A stretch of DNA of 64,000 bases. It comes from Chitinophagales bacterium. GTDB lineage: Bacteria > Bacteroidota > Bacteroidia > Chitinophagales > Chitinophagaceae. Position numbers and translations under genes: made by a program. Position 1 is the first letter of the stretch. The number at the start of each line of letters is the position of its first letter. The stretch spans positions 20,457 to 84,456 of the forward strand of contig JAATFV010000154.1 in the NCBI GenBank assembly GCA_015655015.1, given 5' to 3'. The notes under the pieces were generated by a model. That model did no database searches. It was not told the DNA's origin and saw only the letters and a list, made by a program, of their open reading frames with translations. Below, piece after piece: positions 46,005-55,781 of the stretch.

Positions 46005-48713
46005 ATGCGCCAGAATCATATCCACCGACGGAACTTTATCAGGCAAAGCAGTTTGACCATCACCGGCCTGCTCGGTTTTTCTGCCTGGAAAAAAGCGTTC
46101 AGCGTCCCCTTTGTCACTCCCGGTCCACTGCACAACATTCCCGCTGATAAAGGCCTGGACCCCCGGTGGGTAAAATCACTCTATGCCACAGGAAAGGTGA
46201 CCACTTATCGGAAAAGCAGGAATGAATTGAAGTATATCGGCATGCCGTCGGGTGGACTGCATACCGGCACATTATATATGGGGGGGGACGGGCGTTTGTG
46301 GCTGTGGGGCATTTACAACGATGACAGGGAAGGCATCGATACCAGGGACATCCAATGGTACAATGGCCAAAAAGAGGTATTGCTTCATCCCAGGGACGGC
46401 GCCAACTATGTAGAGCCGCCGGCCGCGGATAACAAAAGATGGCTCGAACAGGGATTTGCCGTTAAAATAAACTATAACGGCAAAGTCATTGTGAAAGAGC
46501 TAAAGGAAGATGACTGGGATGAGATCGTTTTCGAGGCCACCTATCCACTGGCTACCGTAACCTATACCGATAAGCATCTTCCCGTGGAAATAGTGCTGAA
46601 AGGGGGAGCGTTCTACATTCCCATGGACGCAGAAGACAGCGCTTTGCCGGCGACATTTTTCCATATTGAAATAAAGAACCATTCCGGGCAGAACATAGAA
46701 GCGAAACTGACCGGCTGGCAGGAGAACGGCGCACACAAGCTTACTGCCGCAGCGGGAGACGGCGCCCGCCTGAATACCTTTATCGGACAGGAACATAGCC
46801 AATCCGTATTTTATACCTTCCGGGCAACGAGGGAAGATGCCTCGCTGCAACGTGACGCCGGCACCATGAGTTTTGGGCTGATCGGCAAACAAGGGAGCGT
46901 GAATACCGCCGCCAATCCCTACCCCGTAGATAGCGATTTTTTTGAGTCCGGCAGCCAACAGGCCGCCGAAGCGGATGCGCCCGGCAAACTGACCGGCAGT
47001 TTAACGGTATCCGCTCCCATCCCCACCGGCGGATCATTCGCAGCCGACTACGCCCTGGCCTGGCATTTCAACCATCCGCTGAAAAAGCTGGCGGAGAAAA
47101 TGCCCGAAAGCAAGGCCGGGTATCACTACGCCGCCCGTTTTAAAGACGCCGCCGCCGTCATGGAATATATTTCTGCCAACTACAACACCCTGCGGACCCG
47201 TACCTTCCTGTGGCAAAAGACGTATTATGATTCCACCCTTCCTCACTGGTTGCTGGAAAGAGCGATCATCAACATCGGCACCATCGCTACCGCCAATACC
47301 TATCGCTTCGCGAGCGGCCGGTTCTGGGGATGGGAAGGCGTCAACTCCTGTGAAGGCACCTGTACCCACGTATGGCAGTATGGCCATGCCCTTGCCAGAA
47401 TTTTCCCGTCCCTGGAACGGGACACCCGGCAACGCGTGGACCTCGGCGTCGGTATGCAGGAAAATGGCGGTATCCTGTTTCGTGGGGAGTTCGCAAACCG
47501 GCCCGCTATCGACGGACAGGCCGGCACCATCCTGCGCATCTACCGCGAACATCAGATGAGCGCCGACAACAGCTTCCTGCAGCTTAACTGGAAGCAGATA
47601 CGTAAGGCGGTGCTATTTATGCTGGCGCAGGACAAAAATGGAGACGGCATGACCGATACTCCGATGGAGAACACCCTGGATGCCATATGGGAAGGGGAGA
47701 TCGCCTGGATCGTAGGCCTTTGCATCGCCGCCGCAAAAGCCGGTCAGCTAATGGCGGAAGAAATGAACGATGAAGCGCTGGCCGCCACCTGCCGTCAATA
47801 TGTGGAAAAAGGGAACCGCAATATGGCCTCCGCCCTGTTCAACGGCGAGTATTTTATTCACCGCCCGGATGCCGTCGCCGGCAAAAAGAAGCTGGGCTCC
47901 TATAATACCTGTCATATCGATCAGGTGTATGGCCAGAGCTGGGCTTTCCAGGTAGGCTTGGGCAGGCTATGGGATAAGGAAAAGACGTTGTCGGCCCTCA
48001 GAAGCTTGTGGAAATATAATTTCACGCCAGATGTAGGCCCGTATATCCAGACCCATATCGGAGGAAGGCCCTATGCGCTGGCGGGAGAAGCAGGCATGAT
48101 CATGAATACCAATCCGCATAATGAGCAGCACCCATATGGCGAAGATGTCACATGGCAAACGGGCTATTTTCATGAATGCATGAGCGGGTTCGAACACCAG
48201 GTGGCCGCGCATATGATGGCCGAAGGGATGACGGATGAGGCGCTGGTGCTGACGAGGGCCATACACGACCGCTACCATGCGGCAAAACGCAACCCATACA
48301 ATGAAATAGAATGCAGTGACCACTATGCACGGGCCATGGCCAGCTATGGCACATTTATCGCCGCATGCGGCCTCGACTACCACGGACCGAAAGGCCACAT
48401 CGGTTTTGACCCCAAACTTTCACCCGATGATTTCAGGGCGCCCTTTACAACCGCCGAAGGGTGGGGGGGGTATGCGCAGCAACGCGAAAATGGTTCCTTA
48501 AAAGCGCAATTCACCGTCCACCACGGAAGGTTGCGCGTCAAAACAGCCGCTTTCGTATGTAAGGGAACGCTGAAGGCGGACAAAGTGGAGGTGCGCCTGG
48601 GAACGGCCGCCATCGGCGCAAGGCTGACGCATACCGGGAAGGACGCCCTGCTGGTTTTCGAGAAAGACCTCATAATTGAAGAAGGGAATAAACTGGCGAT
48701 CATCATAGGATAG
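46005..48713 (+). CDS. GH116-family glycoside hydrolase (copy 2)
   Basis: Paralogous to 32717-35371: KYIGMPSGGLHTGTLYMGGDGRLWLWGI; WEGVNSCEGTCTHVWQYGHALARIFPSLERD; ENTLDAIWEGEIAWIVG. Confidence 0.85.
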   Translation: MRQNHIHRRNFIRQSSLTITGLLGFSAWKKAFSVPFVTPGPLHNIPADKGLDPRWVKSLYATGKVTTYRKSRNELKYIGMPSGGLHTGTLYMGGDGRLWLWGIYNDDREGIDTRDIQWYNGQKEVLLHPRDGANYVEPPAADNKRWLEQGFAVKINYNGKVIVKELKEDDWDEIVFEATYPLATVTYTDKHLPVEIVLKGGAFYIPMDAEDSALPATFFHIEIKNHSGQNIEAKLTGWQENGAHKLTAAAGDGARLNTFIGQEHSQSVFYTFRATREDASLQRDAGTMSFGLIGKQGSVNTAANPYPVDSDFFESGSQQAAEADAPGKLTGSLTVSAPIPTGGSFAADYALAWHFNHPLKKLAEKMPESKAGYHYAARFKDAAAVMEYISANYNTLRTRTFLWQKTYYDSTLPHWLLERAIINIGTIATANTYRFASGRFWGWEGVNSCEGTCTHVWQYGHALARIFPSLERDTRQRVDLGVGMQENGGILFRGEFANRPAIDGQAGTILRIYREHQMSADNSFLQLNWKQIRKAVLFMLAQDKNGDGMTDTPMENTLDAIWEGEIAWIVGLCIAAAKAGQLMAEEMNDEALAATCRQYVEKGNRNMASALFNGEYFIHRPDAVAGKKKLGSYNTCHIDQVYGQSWAFQVGLGRLWDKEKTLSALRSLWKYNFTPDVGPYIQTHIGGRPYALAGEAGMIMNTNPHNEQHPYGEDVTWQTGYFHECMSGFEHQVAAHMMAEGMTDEALVLTRAIHDRYHAAKRNPYNEIECSDHYARAMASYGTFIAACGLDYHGPKGHIGFDPKLSPDDFRAPFTTAEGWGGYAQQRENGSLKAQFTVHHGRLRVKTAAFVCKGTLKADKVEVRLGTAAIGARLTHTGKDALLVFEKDLIIEEGNKLAIIIG

Positions 48714-48767
48714 TGCGGGATATTTTATCCCTGTTCCGGGTATGATCATCGGGTTGCCATTATAAGG

Positions 48768-48882
48768 TTTGTCGTTAACAGGGTATTATTAAGATTATCA
48801 TTAACAGGGTGTCATTGACTGGTTGTCATTAATTGGTTGTCATTATCAGGCTTATCATTAACAGTGTATAATTATCAGGTTA
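48768..48882. repeat. Degenerate tandem array, consensus about TGTCATTAACAGGGT (14-16-bp units)
   Basis: GTCGTTAACAGGGTA, TATCATTAACAGGGT, GTCATTGACTGGTT, GTCATTAATTGGTT, GTCATTATCAGGCT, TATCATTAACAGTGTA, TAATTATCAGGTT. Confidence 0.8.
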
Positions 48883-48895
48883 TAAATCATTCGTT

Positions 48896-50887
48896 ATGAA
48901 TTGTAAACTCTTTGTCTTTTGCTCTTTCCTGACGTTCCTGGCAGGCAATCTGGTTGCCCAAAAAGCAAAAAGCTACCGGGTATCGTCTCCCAATCAAAAA
49001 ATAACCGTGACTATTGAAATCGGTCCGCAGCTATTGTGGACCGTCGACTACGGAGATCAAAAGATCATCAGCCCTTCATCCGCCGCCCTTTTTTTAGAGG
49101 ATGGAAAAGTGCTGGGCAAAAATATGATCGTGACGAAAGCGAAAGTTGAAAAGATAAATACGTCCTTTACCGTACCATACTATAAGAAAAAATTAGTGCC
49201 GGATGTTTATGACCAGCTGACGATCGACTGCAAAGGAGGTTACTCTTTCCAGGTACGTGCATACGATGAAGGCGCCGCCTATCGCTTTCTCACCCATTAC
49301 CCCGGCGAAATAACCGTGCAAAGTGAAACGGCCGGTTTCCGTTTCGAGAAAGACGATACGGTTCTGGCCCCTTACGTATGCGATCTGCGTTTGAAAGGAG
49401 ATCCTTTTCAAACTTCTTTCGAGTCGTCCTATACCAGGCAGCCTATCTCCCGCATGTACGCGGATTCGTTGACATTTTTGCCGCTGTTGGTCAACCTGGA
49501 AGGAGGACTAAAGGCCGTGATCCTGGAAGCCGGCCTGGAAGGCTATCCGGGCATGTACCTGGTAAAAGGCGAAGGCTTGGATCTGAAAGCCAGATTTGCC
49601 GCTTACCCTGCCCAACAGCACCCCGGCGGTATCAGTATGTTCAATTCGATAGTGATCAAACGCGCCCCCTATCTGGCCAAAGTTTCCGGCGACCACTCTT
49701 TTCCCTGGCGGGCTGTAGTCATTTCACGCGCCGATAAGGACCTGGCGAATAGCGATATGACCCAAAAACTGTCGGCTCCCTGCCAGATCGGTGATGTCAG
49801 CTGGATTCAACCCGGTAAAGTTTCCTGGGACTGGTGGAATGACTGGAATATCTCTCATGTGGATTTCAGGGCAGGCCTCAACAACCAAACCTACAAATAT
49901 TACATCGACTTTGCCGCAGCCAACGGACTGGAATATATCATCCTGGACGAAGGCTGGAGCAATGCGACCGACCTCTCCCAGTTGAATCCCGGTATATCCG
50001 TACCGGAATTGGCAGACTATGCCAAAAATAAACACGTGGGTCTTATCCTGTGGGCATCATGGCGCGCCCTTTGGCCCAACCTGGAACAAACATTCTCCCA
50101 ATACGAAAAGTTGGGAATAAAGGGATTCAAGATAGACTTTCTGGACAGGGATGACGCCGAAATGACAGCTTCCACCTATGCGATCGCCCGAAAAGCGGCT
50201 GTGCATCACCTCCTGGTCGATTTTCACGGTATGTACAAGCCCGATGGCCTTAGCCGCACTTACCCGAACGTCGTCAATTACGAAGGTGTAAAAGGTATGG
50301 AAAATTGCAAATGGTCTGCCGTCAGCGATATGCCTGCCTATGAAGTGACGCTGCCTTTTATCCGGATGGTGGCTGGACCGATGGATTACACCCCCGGTGC
50401 CATGCGCAATGCAGGCAAGTATGATTTCCATGCATCCGGCAGTCTGCCGATGAGCCAGGGTACGCGTGCGCACCAGGTAGCCATGTACGTCGTGTTCGAA
50501 GCGCCTTTGCAAATGTTGGCCGATAATCCCACCGTGTATATGAAGGAACAGGAGACAACCACTTTCATCAGCGCGATACCCACTGTATACGACGAGACCA
50601 TCGCTATGGACGGCGCCGTAGGTAAATATATCGTCCTTGCCCGAAAGAAAGGGGATACCTGGTATGCCGGCGCCATGACCAACTGGGATGCCCGGGAGCT
50701 GAACCTGGACTTCTCCTTTTTGCCTGCAGGCAATTACGAAGCCGAAATTTTCAGGGACGGCATCAATGCCGATCGGGACGCCACCGATTATAAACTAGAA
50801 AAAATACGATTTACGCCTGCCGAAAAAATAAAAATAAAATTGGCGCCCGGCGGCGGTTGGGCAGCGAAAATTAATGCTTTACATTAA
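48896..50887 (+). CDS. GH97 glycoside hydrolase
   Basis: YRVSSPNQKITVTIEIGPQLLWTVDYGDQKII; GWSNATDLSQLNPGI; LGIKGFKIDFLDRDDAEM; NYEGVKGMENCKW. Confidence 0.9.
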   Translation: MNCKLFVFCSFLTFLAGNLVAQKAKSYRVSSPNQKITVTIEIGPQLLWTVDYGDQKIISPSSAALFLEDGKVLGKNMIVTKAKVEKINTSFTVPYYKKKLVPDVYDQLTIDCKGGYSFQVRAYDEGAAYRFLTHYPGEITVQSETAGFRFEKDDTVLAPYVCDLRLKGDPFQTSFESSYTRQPISRMYADSLTFLPLLVNLEGGLKAVILEAGLEGYPGMYLVKGEGLDLKARFAAYPAQQHPGGISMFNSIVIKRAPYLAKVSGDHSFPWRAVVISRADKDLANSDMTQKLSAPCQIGDVSWIQPGKVSWDWWNDWNISHVDFRAGLNNQTYKYYIDFAAANGLEYIILDEGWSNATDLSQLNPGISVPELADYAKNKHVGLILWASWRALWPNLEQTFSQYEKLGIKGFKIDFLDRDDAEMTASTYAIARKAAVHHLLVDFHGMYKPDGLSRTYPNVVNYEGVKGMENCKWSAVSDMPAYEVTLPFIRMVAGPMDYTPGAMRNAGKYDFHASGSLPMSQGTRAHQVAMYVVFEAPLQMLADNPTVYMKEQETTTFISAIPTVYDETIAMDGAVGKYIVLARKKGDTWYAGAMTNWDARELNLDFSFLPAGNYEAEIFRDGINADRDATDYKLEKIRFTPAEKIKIKLAPGGGWAAKINALH

Positions 50888-50898
50888 AAAGATCAGCC

Positions 50899-52443
50899 GT
50901 GTCCCGACCAAAAATTTTGTTGGCATTACCGGTAGCATTGTTCTTGCTATCCTTAAAGATATATGCACAATCGACAAGTTTTGTAAAGATCAGCCCCTTT
51001 GACAGCGAAGCTGACATTATCCGCAAAGCGGCGCACATCGTTCCGTCCGCCCGCCAGTTACACTGGCAGCAGCTGGAGCTTACCGCCTTCTTTCATTTTG
51101 GCATCAATACCTTTACCAACCGGGAATGGGGGGATGGCAGAGAAGACCTTTCTCAGTTCAATCCGTCACAGCTCGACGCCGGTCAATGGGTGAGAACCAT
51201 GAAGGAGGCCGGTTTCAAACAAGTCATCATCACTGCCAAACATCACGACGGCTTTTGCCTTTGGCCCAGCAAATACACGGAACATTCCATCAGGAATACC
51301 CCCTACCGGAACGGCAAAGGCGATATCGTAGAAGAAGTGGCTGCAGCCTGTAAGACATACGGGATGGGCTTTGGCATTTACCTGTCGCCCTGGGACCGGA
51401 ATGCCACGTTCTACGGCGACAGCACTCTCTATAATACCTATTTTATGAACCAGCTGACCGAACTGCTGAGCCGGTATGGCAAAGTGGATGAAGTATGGTT
51501 CGATGGCGCCAACGGTGAAGGTCCCAATGGCAAGCAGCAGGTCTATGATTTCAACGGCTGGTACCAACTGATACGCCGCCTGCAGCCACAGGCCGTCATT
51601 GCCGTAATGGGACCGGATGTTCGATGGGTAGGCACCGAAACGGGCGTGGGCCGGGAGACGGAATGGAGCGTTTTGCCCGTAGGAGCACAAAGCCAGCAAC
51701 AAATAGCCGCCACTTCGCAAAAGGATATGATGGTTGTACCCGGCGTATTGGGATCCAGCTCCGATGAGGACAGAGGCGGCAGGGAAAAAATAAGGACAGC
51801 AAACGGATTGGTATGGTATCCGGCAGAAACGGATGTGAGCATCAGACCTGGTTGGTTCTACCACCCTGCACAGGACGATAAAGTGAAGTCGGCGCGGCAA
51901 TTGATGGATACCTATTTGACCTCCGTTGGCCGCAATGGAGTGCTGCTCCTGAATGTTCCTCCTGATACAAGAGGCCTTATCAGCGATAGCGATATCCACC
52001 ACCTGGAGGATTTCGCCCAACTTATGAAAAGTACTTTTTCAAATAACCTGGCAACGGGCGCCCTCGTACGACCGGCCAACGGCATCGTCAAGGGCGGCGG
52101 CAAGGGCAAACATGCCGGCGTACTTACCGATGGGTGTATGGAAACTTATTTTACCTCCACCGGCAAGGATACGGCTACGACCATTGAATTCACGCTGTAT
52201 GCTCCGCAGACATTCGATATCGTATCCCTACAGGAAAATATAACCATAGGGCAGCGGATAGAAAAATTTATCGTTGAATATTTCGACGGGATACAATGGA
52301 AACAATTCACGGCAGGCACTACCGTGGGCTACCGGCGCCTGCTGAAATTTGCCCCGGTTACGGCGAAAAATATCAGGTTGACTATTGTTTCATCCAGGCT
52401 CAACCCCGCGCTGTCGGAGTTTGGCCTGTACAAGCTGCCTTAG
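50899..52443 (+). CDS. GH29 alpha-L-fucosidase with C-terminal discoidin-like domain
   Basis: LTAFFHFGINTFTNREWGDG; TAKHHDGFCLWPSKYTEHSI; VDEVWFDGANGEG. Confidence 0.9.
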   Translation: MSRPKILLALPVALFLLSLKIYAQSTSFVKISPFDSEADIIRKAAHIVPSARQLHWQQLELTAFFHFGINTFTNREWGDGREDLSQFNPSQLDAGQWVRTMKEAGFKQVIITAKHHDGFCLWPSKYTEHSIRNTPYRNGKGDIVEEVAAACKTYGMGFGIYLSPWDRNATFYGDSTLYNTYFMNQLTELLSRYGKVDEVWFDGANGEGPNGKQQVYDFNGWYQLIRRLQPQAVIAVMGPDVRWVGTETGVGRETEWSVLPVGAQSQQQIAATSQKDMMVVPGVLGSSSDEDRGGREKIRTANGLVWYPAETDVSIRPGWFYHPAQDDKVKSARQLMDTYLTSVGRNGVLLLNVPPDTRGLISDSDIHHLEDFAQLMKSTFSNNLATGALVRPANGIVKGGGKGKHAGVLTDGCMETYFTSTGKDTATTIEFTLYAPQTFDIVSLQENITIGQRIEKFIVEYFDGIQWKQFTAGTTVGYRRLLKFAPVTAKNIRLTIVSSRLNPALSEFGLYKLP

Positions 52444-52472
52444 CGGCATTACCATTTAAACCACTTCGGGAT

Positions 52473-55400
52473 ATGAAGAAAAAGGGTACCAGCATTTCCG
52501 GCAGTCTTGCGATCGCAACCTTCCTGGCGTTGGCGCTGACCTGCGGCAAACCGGCGGTTGCCATCCTCCGCTATACCGCTATCACCTTTCAGGAACAACC
52601 CACACCGGTTTTTTTACCGCCGACAGACAGCAGCGGCAACGCCCCTGTTCCGCCTGAAATAGAAAACCCCGAATGTCTGGGTATTGGCAAACAGCCCGCA
52701 CATGCCACCCTCATGCCATATGCCGGGTTACAGGAAGCCATAAGGGCCGAGAGAAAGGCCTCTTCATACAGTCTCAGCCTCGACGGAACCTGGAAATTCA
52801 ACTGGGTAGCATGGCCCCAGCAACGACCCGTTGATTTTTACCAACCTGGTTTCGACGTGTCAGGCTGGCGCGATATCCATGTACCTTCCAACTGGCAGGT
52901 AGAAGGATATGGTACGCCCTATTACAGCAATATGACTTATATTTTTCAGAAAGATTTCCCGCGTGTCATGAGCACGCCGCCTGAAAAATATACGGCCTAT
53001 AAGGAAAGAAACCCCGTAGGCAGCTACCGGCGTGACTTCATCCTGCCCGCTCGTTGGACAGGCCGACGCATTTTCATCACCTTCGATGGGGTGGATGCCG
53101 GATTCTTTCTCTGGGTCAATGGCCACAAGGTCGGCTATAGCGTAAACAGCCGGAATGCCGCGGAATTTGATATCACCCCCTACATAAAGACCGGCAAGAA
53201 CATGGTCGCCGCGGAAGTATACCGTTTTACCAGTGGCAGCTACCTTGAAGACCAGGACATGTGGCGCCTGAGCGGAATTTTCCGCGACGTCACGCTGTGG
53301 AGCACGCCGCAGGAACATATTCGCGATATGGCCATCACCACCCGGCTCGACGCCCTGTACAAGGACGCCCTTCTGCAAGTGACAGCCAAAATCAAAAATT
53401 TCAGTAACCAGACCGCCCCTGCCAGACAACTGTCGGTATCTTTATACGATGGCAGTGCGCCGGCAGGAGGCGTAGTGGGAGAAATTGCAGTTCCTGCACT
53501 CAACGCCGGTGAAGAAACGGAAGTCCATCTCCGGCTGCCGGTAAGCCATCCGCACAAATGGACAGCTGAAACGCCCTATCTCTATACCACCATTGTTACC
53601 CTGAAAGACCGGAAGCACGTACTGGAGATGCTTTCCAGCCATACCGGTTTCCGCTCTATCGAACTAAAAGGAAGGCTGTTCACTATAAATGGCGTGCCCG
53701 TCAAATTAAAAGGGGTCAACCGCCACGAGCACTGGCCTGATGTAGGACACGCCGTTACCGAAGAACAAATGAAGAAGGATATCGTCCTGATCAAGCAGGC
53801 TAACTGCAATCATGTACGAACCTGCCATTATTCCGACGATCCCCGCTGGTACGAGCTGTGTGACGAATACGGCATATATCTGCTGGCGGAAGCCAACCTG
53901 GAATGCCACGGCGCCTGGGACGAGTTCAATGAAGAACCCAGGATCAAAGCGGCCATCATCGACCGCAACATAGCCAACGTGGAGAGTTTTAAGAACCACC
54001 CGTCCGTCATCATATGGTCGCTTGGCAACGAATGCGGTAGCGGAGGCTCCAACTTCCGGGCCGCATTGGCGGCTGTCAGATCCATCGATCCTGGCCGTCC
54101 CGTGCATTATGAAGGCTTTGGGACCGGCGGAAAAAATCCCGCCGACCTGGACAGCCGGATGTATGTCAGCCCGGAGGAATTGGAGAAAAATGCCCGGGAC
54201 AGCAGCCTCGCCAAACCTTTTTACCTTTGCGAATACGCCCATGCCATGTTCAATTCGATGGGCTCCGTGAAAGAGTATAACGACCTTTTTGACAAATATC
54301 CGTCTCTCCTGGGCGGCTGCATATGGGAGTGGCAGGACCAGGGCCTGTGGAACAGGCGTCAGCGAGGTCACCCCATCCTTGCGTTCGGCGGCGGTTTCGG
54401 CGAATATCCCAATGACCATTATTTCATACACAAAGGTGTGGTGACCTCCGAGCGGATGCCCAAACCCCATTACCCGGAATTGAAACATGCCTATCAATGG
54501 ATAGGTATAAAAGAGAAAGATCTGTCAAACTCGATCATAACTATCGTTAACCACTATCAGTTTATAGACCTGCATGCTTTTTCCGGGAAGTGGAGCCTGT
54601 CGGAAAACGGGATTACTATTATTGCTTCAGGCGATCTTGGCGCAGGCAGCGTGGCCTCTGGAAAAGAAAAGGATATCAAAGTTCTGCTGCCGTATGGGTA
54701 CAGGCACCCCGGCGCCACCTATTTATTGCGCATCGCCTTCGTTACCAACCGACAGGAGCTGTGGGCGAAGAAAGGATTTGAAGTGGCCAGCGCCCAGTTT
54801 CAGCTACCTAATAACGGACCCGGGTCTCTTATTACCTCTGATACCGCCGGCCTTCCGCCGCTTCGCCTGTTGGAAACTCCTGCCGGCATAACGGTCGTAG
54901 GCAGCCACTTTGCACTGCAGATGGATAGGCAGACGGGCGTTTTTTCCCGGATGGAACAAAATGGCCTGAATATACTAGCCGCAGGGGGTGGTCCCCGGTT
55001 GCACCTATGGCGGGCCCCCCACCGTAATGACGATATGTGGGCTGATAAAGGATGGGAGGAAAATGGCCTTAAAATGCTGACCTGGCACGCCGATACCGTC
55101 CTGGCAGGACAGGTCTCTGCCGCAGAGGTGCAGATCACGGTGATCCTTACCGGAAATGGCCAGCACGACTTTATCGTTCATCACCGGGCGGTGTATCATA
55201 TCTGGTCCGACGGACTGGTACACGTTGACAATTCGGTTTTCTTCAGCAATCCCGGTGTGGCCATGGCCAGGCTGGGCGTGCGGATCTTCCTGGACAAAAG
55301 CATGAACAGTTTTACTTATTTCGGGAGAGGCCCCATGGAAAATTATTCCGACAGAAAAATCGGATCCGATGCAGGCGTTTATTCCGGCAGCGTAGCCGGA

Positions 55401-55781
55401 CAACTGACCCCTTACGAAAAACCCATGGAATGCGGCAATCATGAAGATGTCCGATGGGCCAGGCTTAGCGGCCCGAACGGAGCCACCTTCCTCGTTCAGC
55501 GGGATACCGGTTTGTTACAGGTTTCGGCGCTGCCCTACAGCGATGAAGAGCTTGAATCGACGGAATACAGGATCGATCTGCCGTCGTCCCGGGCGACGGT
55601 GCTTTGCATCAGCCGGTTTACCCTGGGCGTCGGCTCCAATTCATGCGGCCCGCGCCCGTTGCAACCTTATCTCCTGTATTCTAAGCCTGCGGATTTTAGT
55701 TATTCGTTTCGCCTTGCGCCAAGGCGGAACACGCAAACGGTAACCCCCAGCCCCGCAAGATTCAAAAAAAAGAATAAATGA
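52473..55781 (+). CDS. GH2 beta-galactosidase
   Basis: LacZ-like: LSLDGTWKFNW, VPSNWQVEGYGTPYYSN, VNRHEHWPDVGHAV, IIWSLGNECGSG, PFYLCEYAHAMFNSMG; Bgal small chain. ATG 52473 preferred over 52296. Confidence 0.92.
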   Translation: MKKKGTSISGSLAIATFLALALTCGKPAVAILRYTAITFQEQPTPVFLPPTDSSGNAPVPPEIENPECLGIGKQPAHATLMPYAGLQEAIRAERKASSYSLSLDGTWKFNWVAWPQQRPVDFYQPGFDVSGWRDIHVPSNWQVEGYGTPYYSNMTYIFQKDFPRVMSTPPEKYTAYKERNPVGSYRRDFILPARWTGRRIFITFDGVDAGFFLWVNGHKVGYSVNSRNAAEFDITPYIKTGKNMVAAEVYRFTSGSYLEDQDMWRLSGIFRDVTLWSTPQEHIRDMAITTRLDALYKDALLQVTAKIKNFSNQTAPARQLSVSLYDGSAPAGGVVGEIAVPALNAGEETEVHLRLPVSHPHKWTAETPYLYTTIVTLKDRKHVLEMLSSHTGFRSIELKGRLFTINGVPVKLKGVNRHEHWPDVGHAVTEEQMKKDIVLIKQANCNHVRTCHYSDDPRWYELCDEYGIYLLAEANLECHGAWDEFNEEPRIKAAIIDRNIANVESFKNHPSVIIWSLGNECGSGGSNFRAALAAVRSIDPGRPVHYEGFGTGGKNPADLDSRMYVSPEELEKNARDSSLAKPFYLCEYAHAMFNSMGSVKEYNDLFDKYPSLLGGCIWEWQDQGLWNRRQRGHPILAFGGGFGEYPNDHYFIHKGVVTSERMPKPHYPELKHAYQWIGIKEKDLSNSIITIVNHYQFIDLHAFSGKWSLSENGITIIASGDLGAGSVASGKEKDIKVLLPYGYRHPGATYLLRIAFVTNRQELWAKKGFEVASAQFQLPNNGPGSLITSDTAGLPPLRLLETPAGITVVGSHFALQMDRQTGVFSRMEQNGLNILAAGGGPRLHLWRAPHRNDDMWADKGWEENGLKMLTWHADTVLAGQVSAAEVQITVILTGNGQHDFIVHHRAVYHIWSDGLVHVDNSVFFSNPGVAMARLGVRIFLDKSMNSFTYFGRGPMENYSDRKIGSDAGVYSGSVAGQLTPYEKPMECGNHEDVRWARLSGPNGATFLVQRDTGLLQVSALPYSDEELESTEYRIDLPSSRATVLCISRFTLGVGSNSCGPRPLQPYLLYSKPADFSYSFRLAPRRNTQTVTPSPARFKKKNK

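Noticed and set aside
48768-48882. CRISPR array hypothesis for the GTCATTAACAGG repeats
   Set aside because: 14-16-bp degenerate units without spacers; no cas genes.
51166-52020. 284-aa minus-strand ORF opposite GH29, and the similar 53706-54497 ORF opposite GH2
   Set aside because: Nested antisense ORFs in codon-biased genes; no motif, no promoter or RBS evidence.
52296-52472. 59-aa N-terminal extension of the GH2 ORF overlapping GH29
   Set aside because: ATG 52473 gives a normal signal peptide (MKKKGTSISGSLAIATFLALALTCG).
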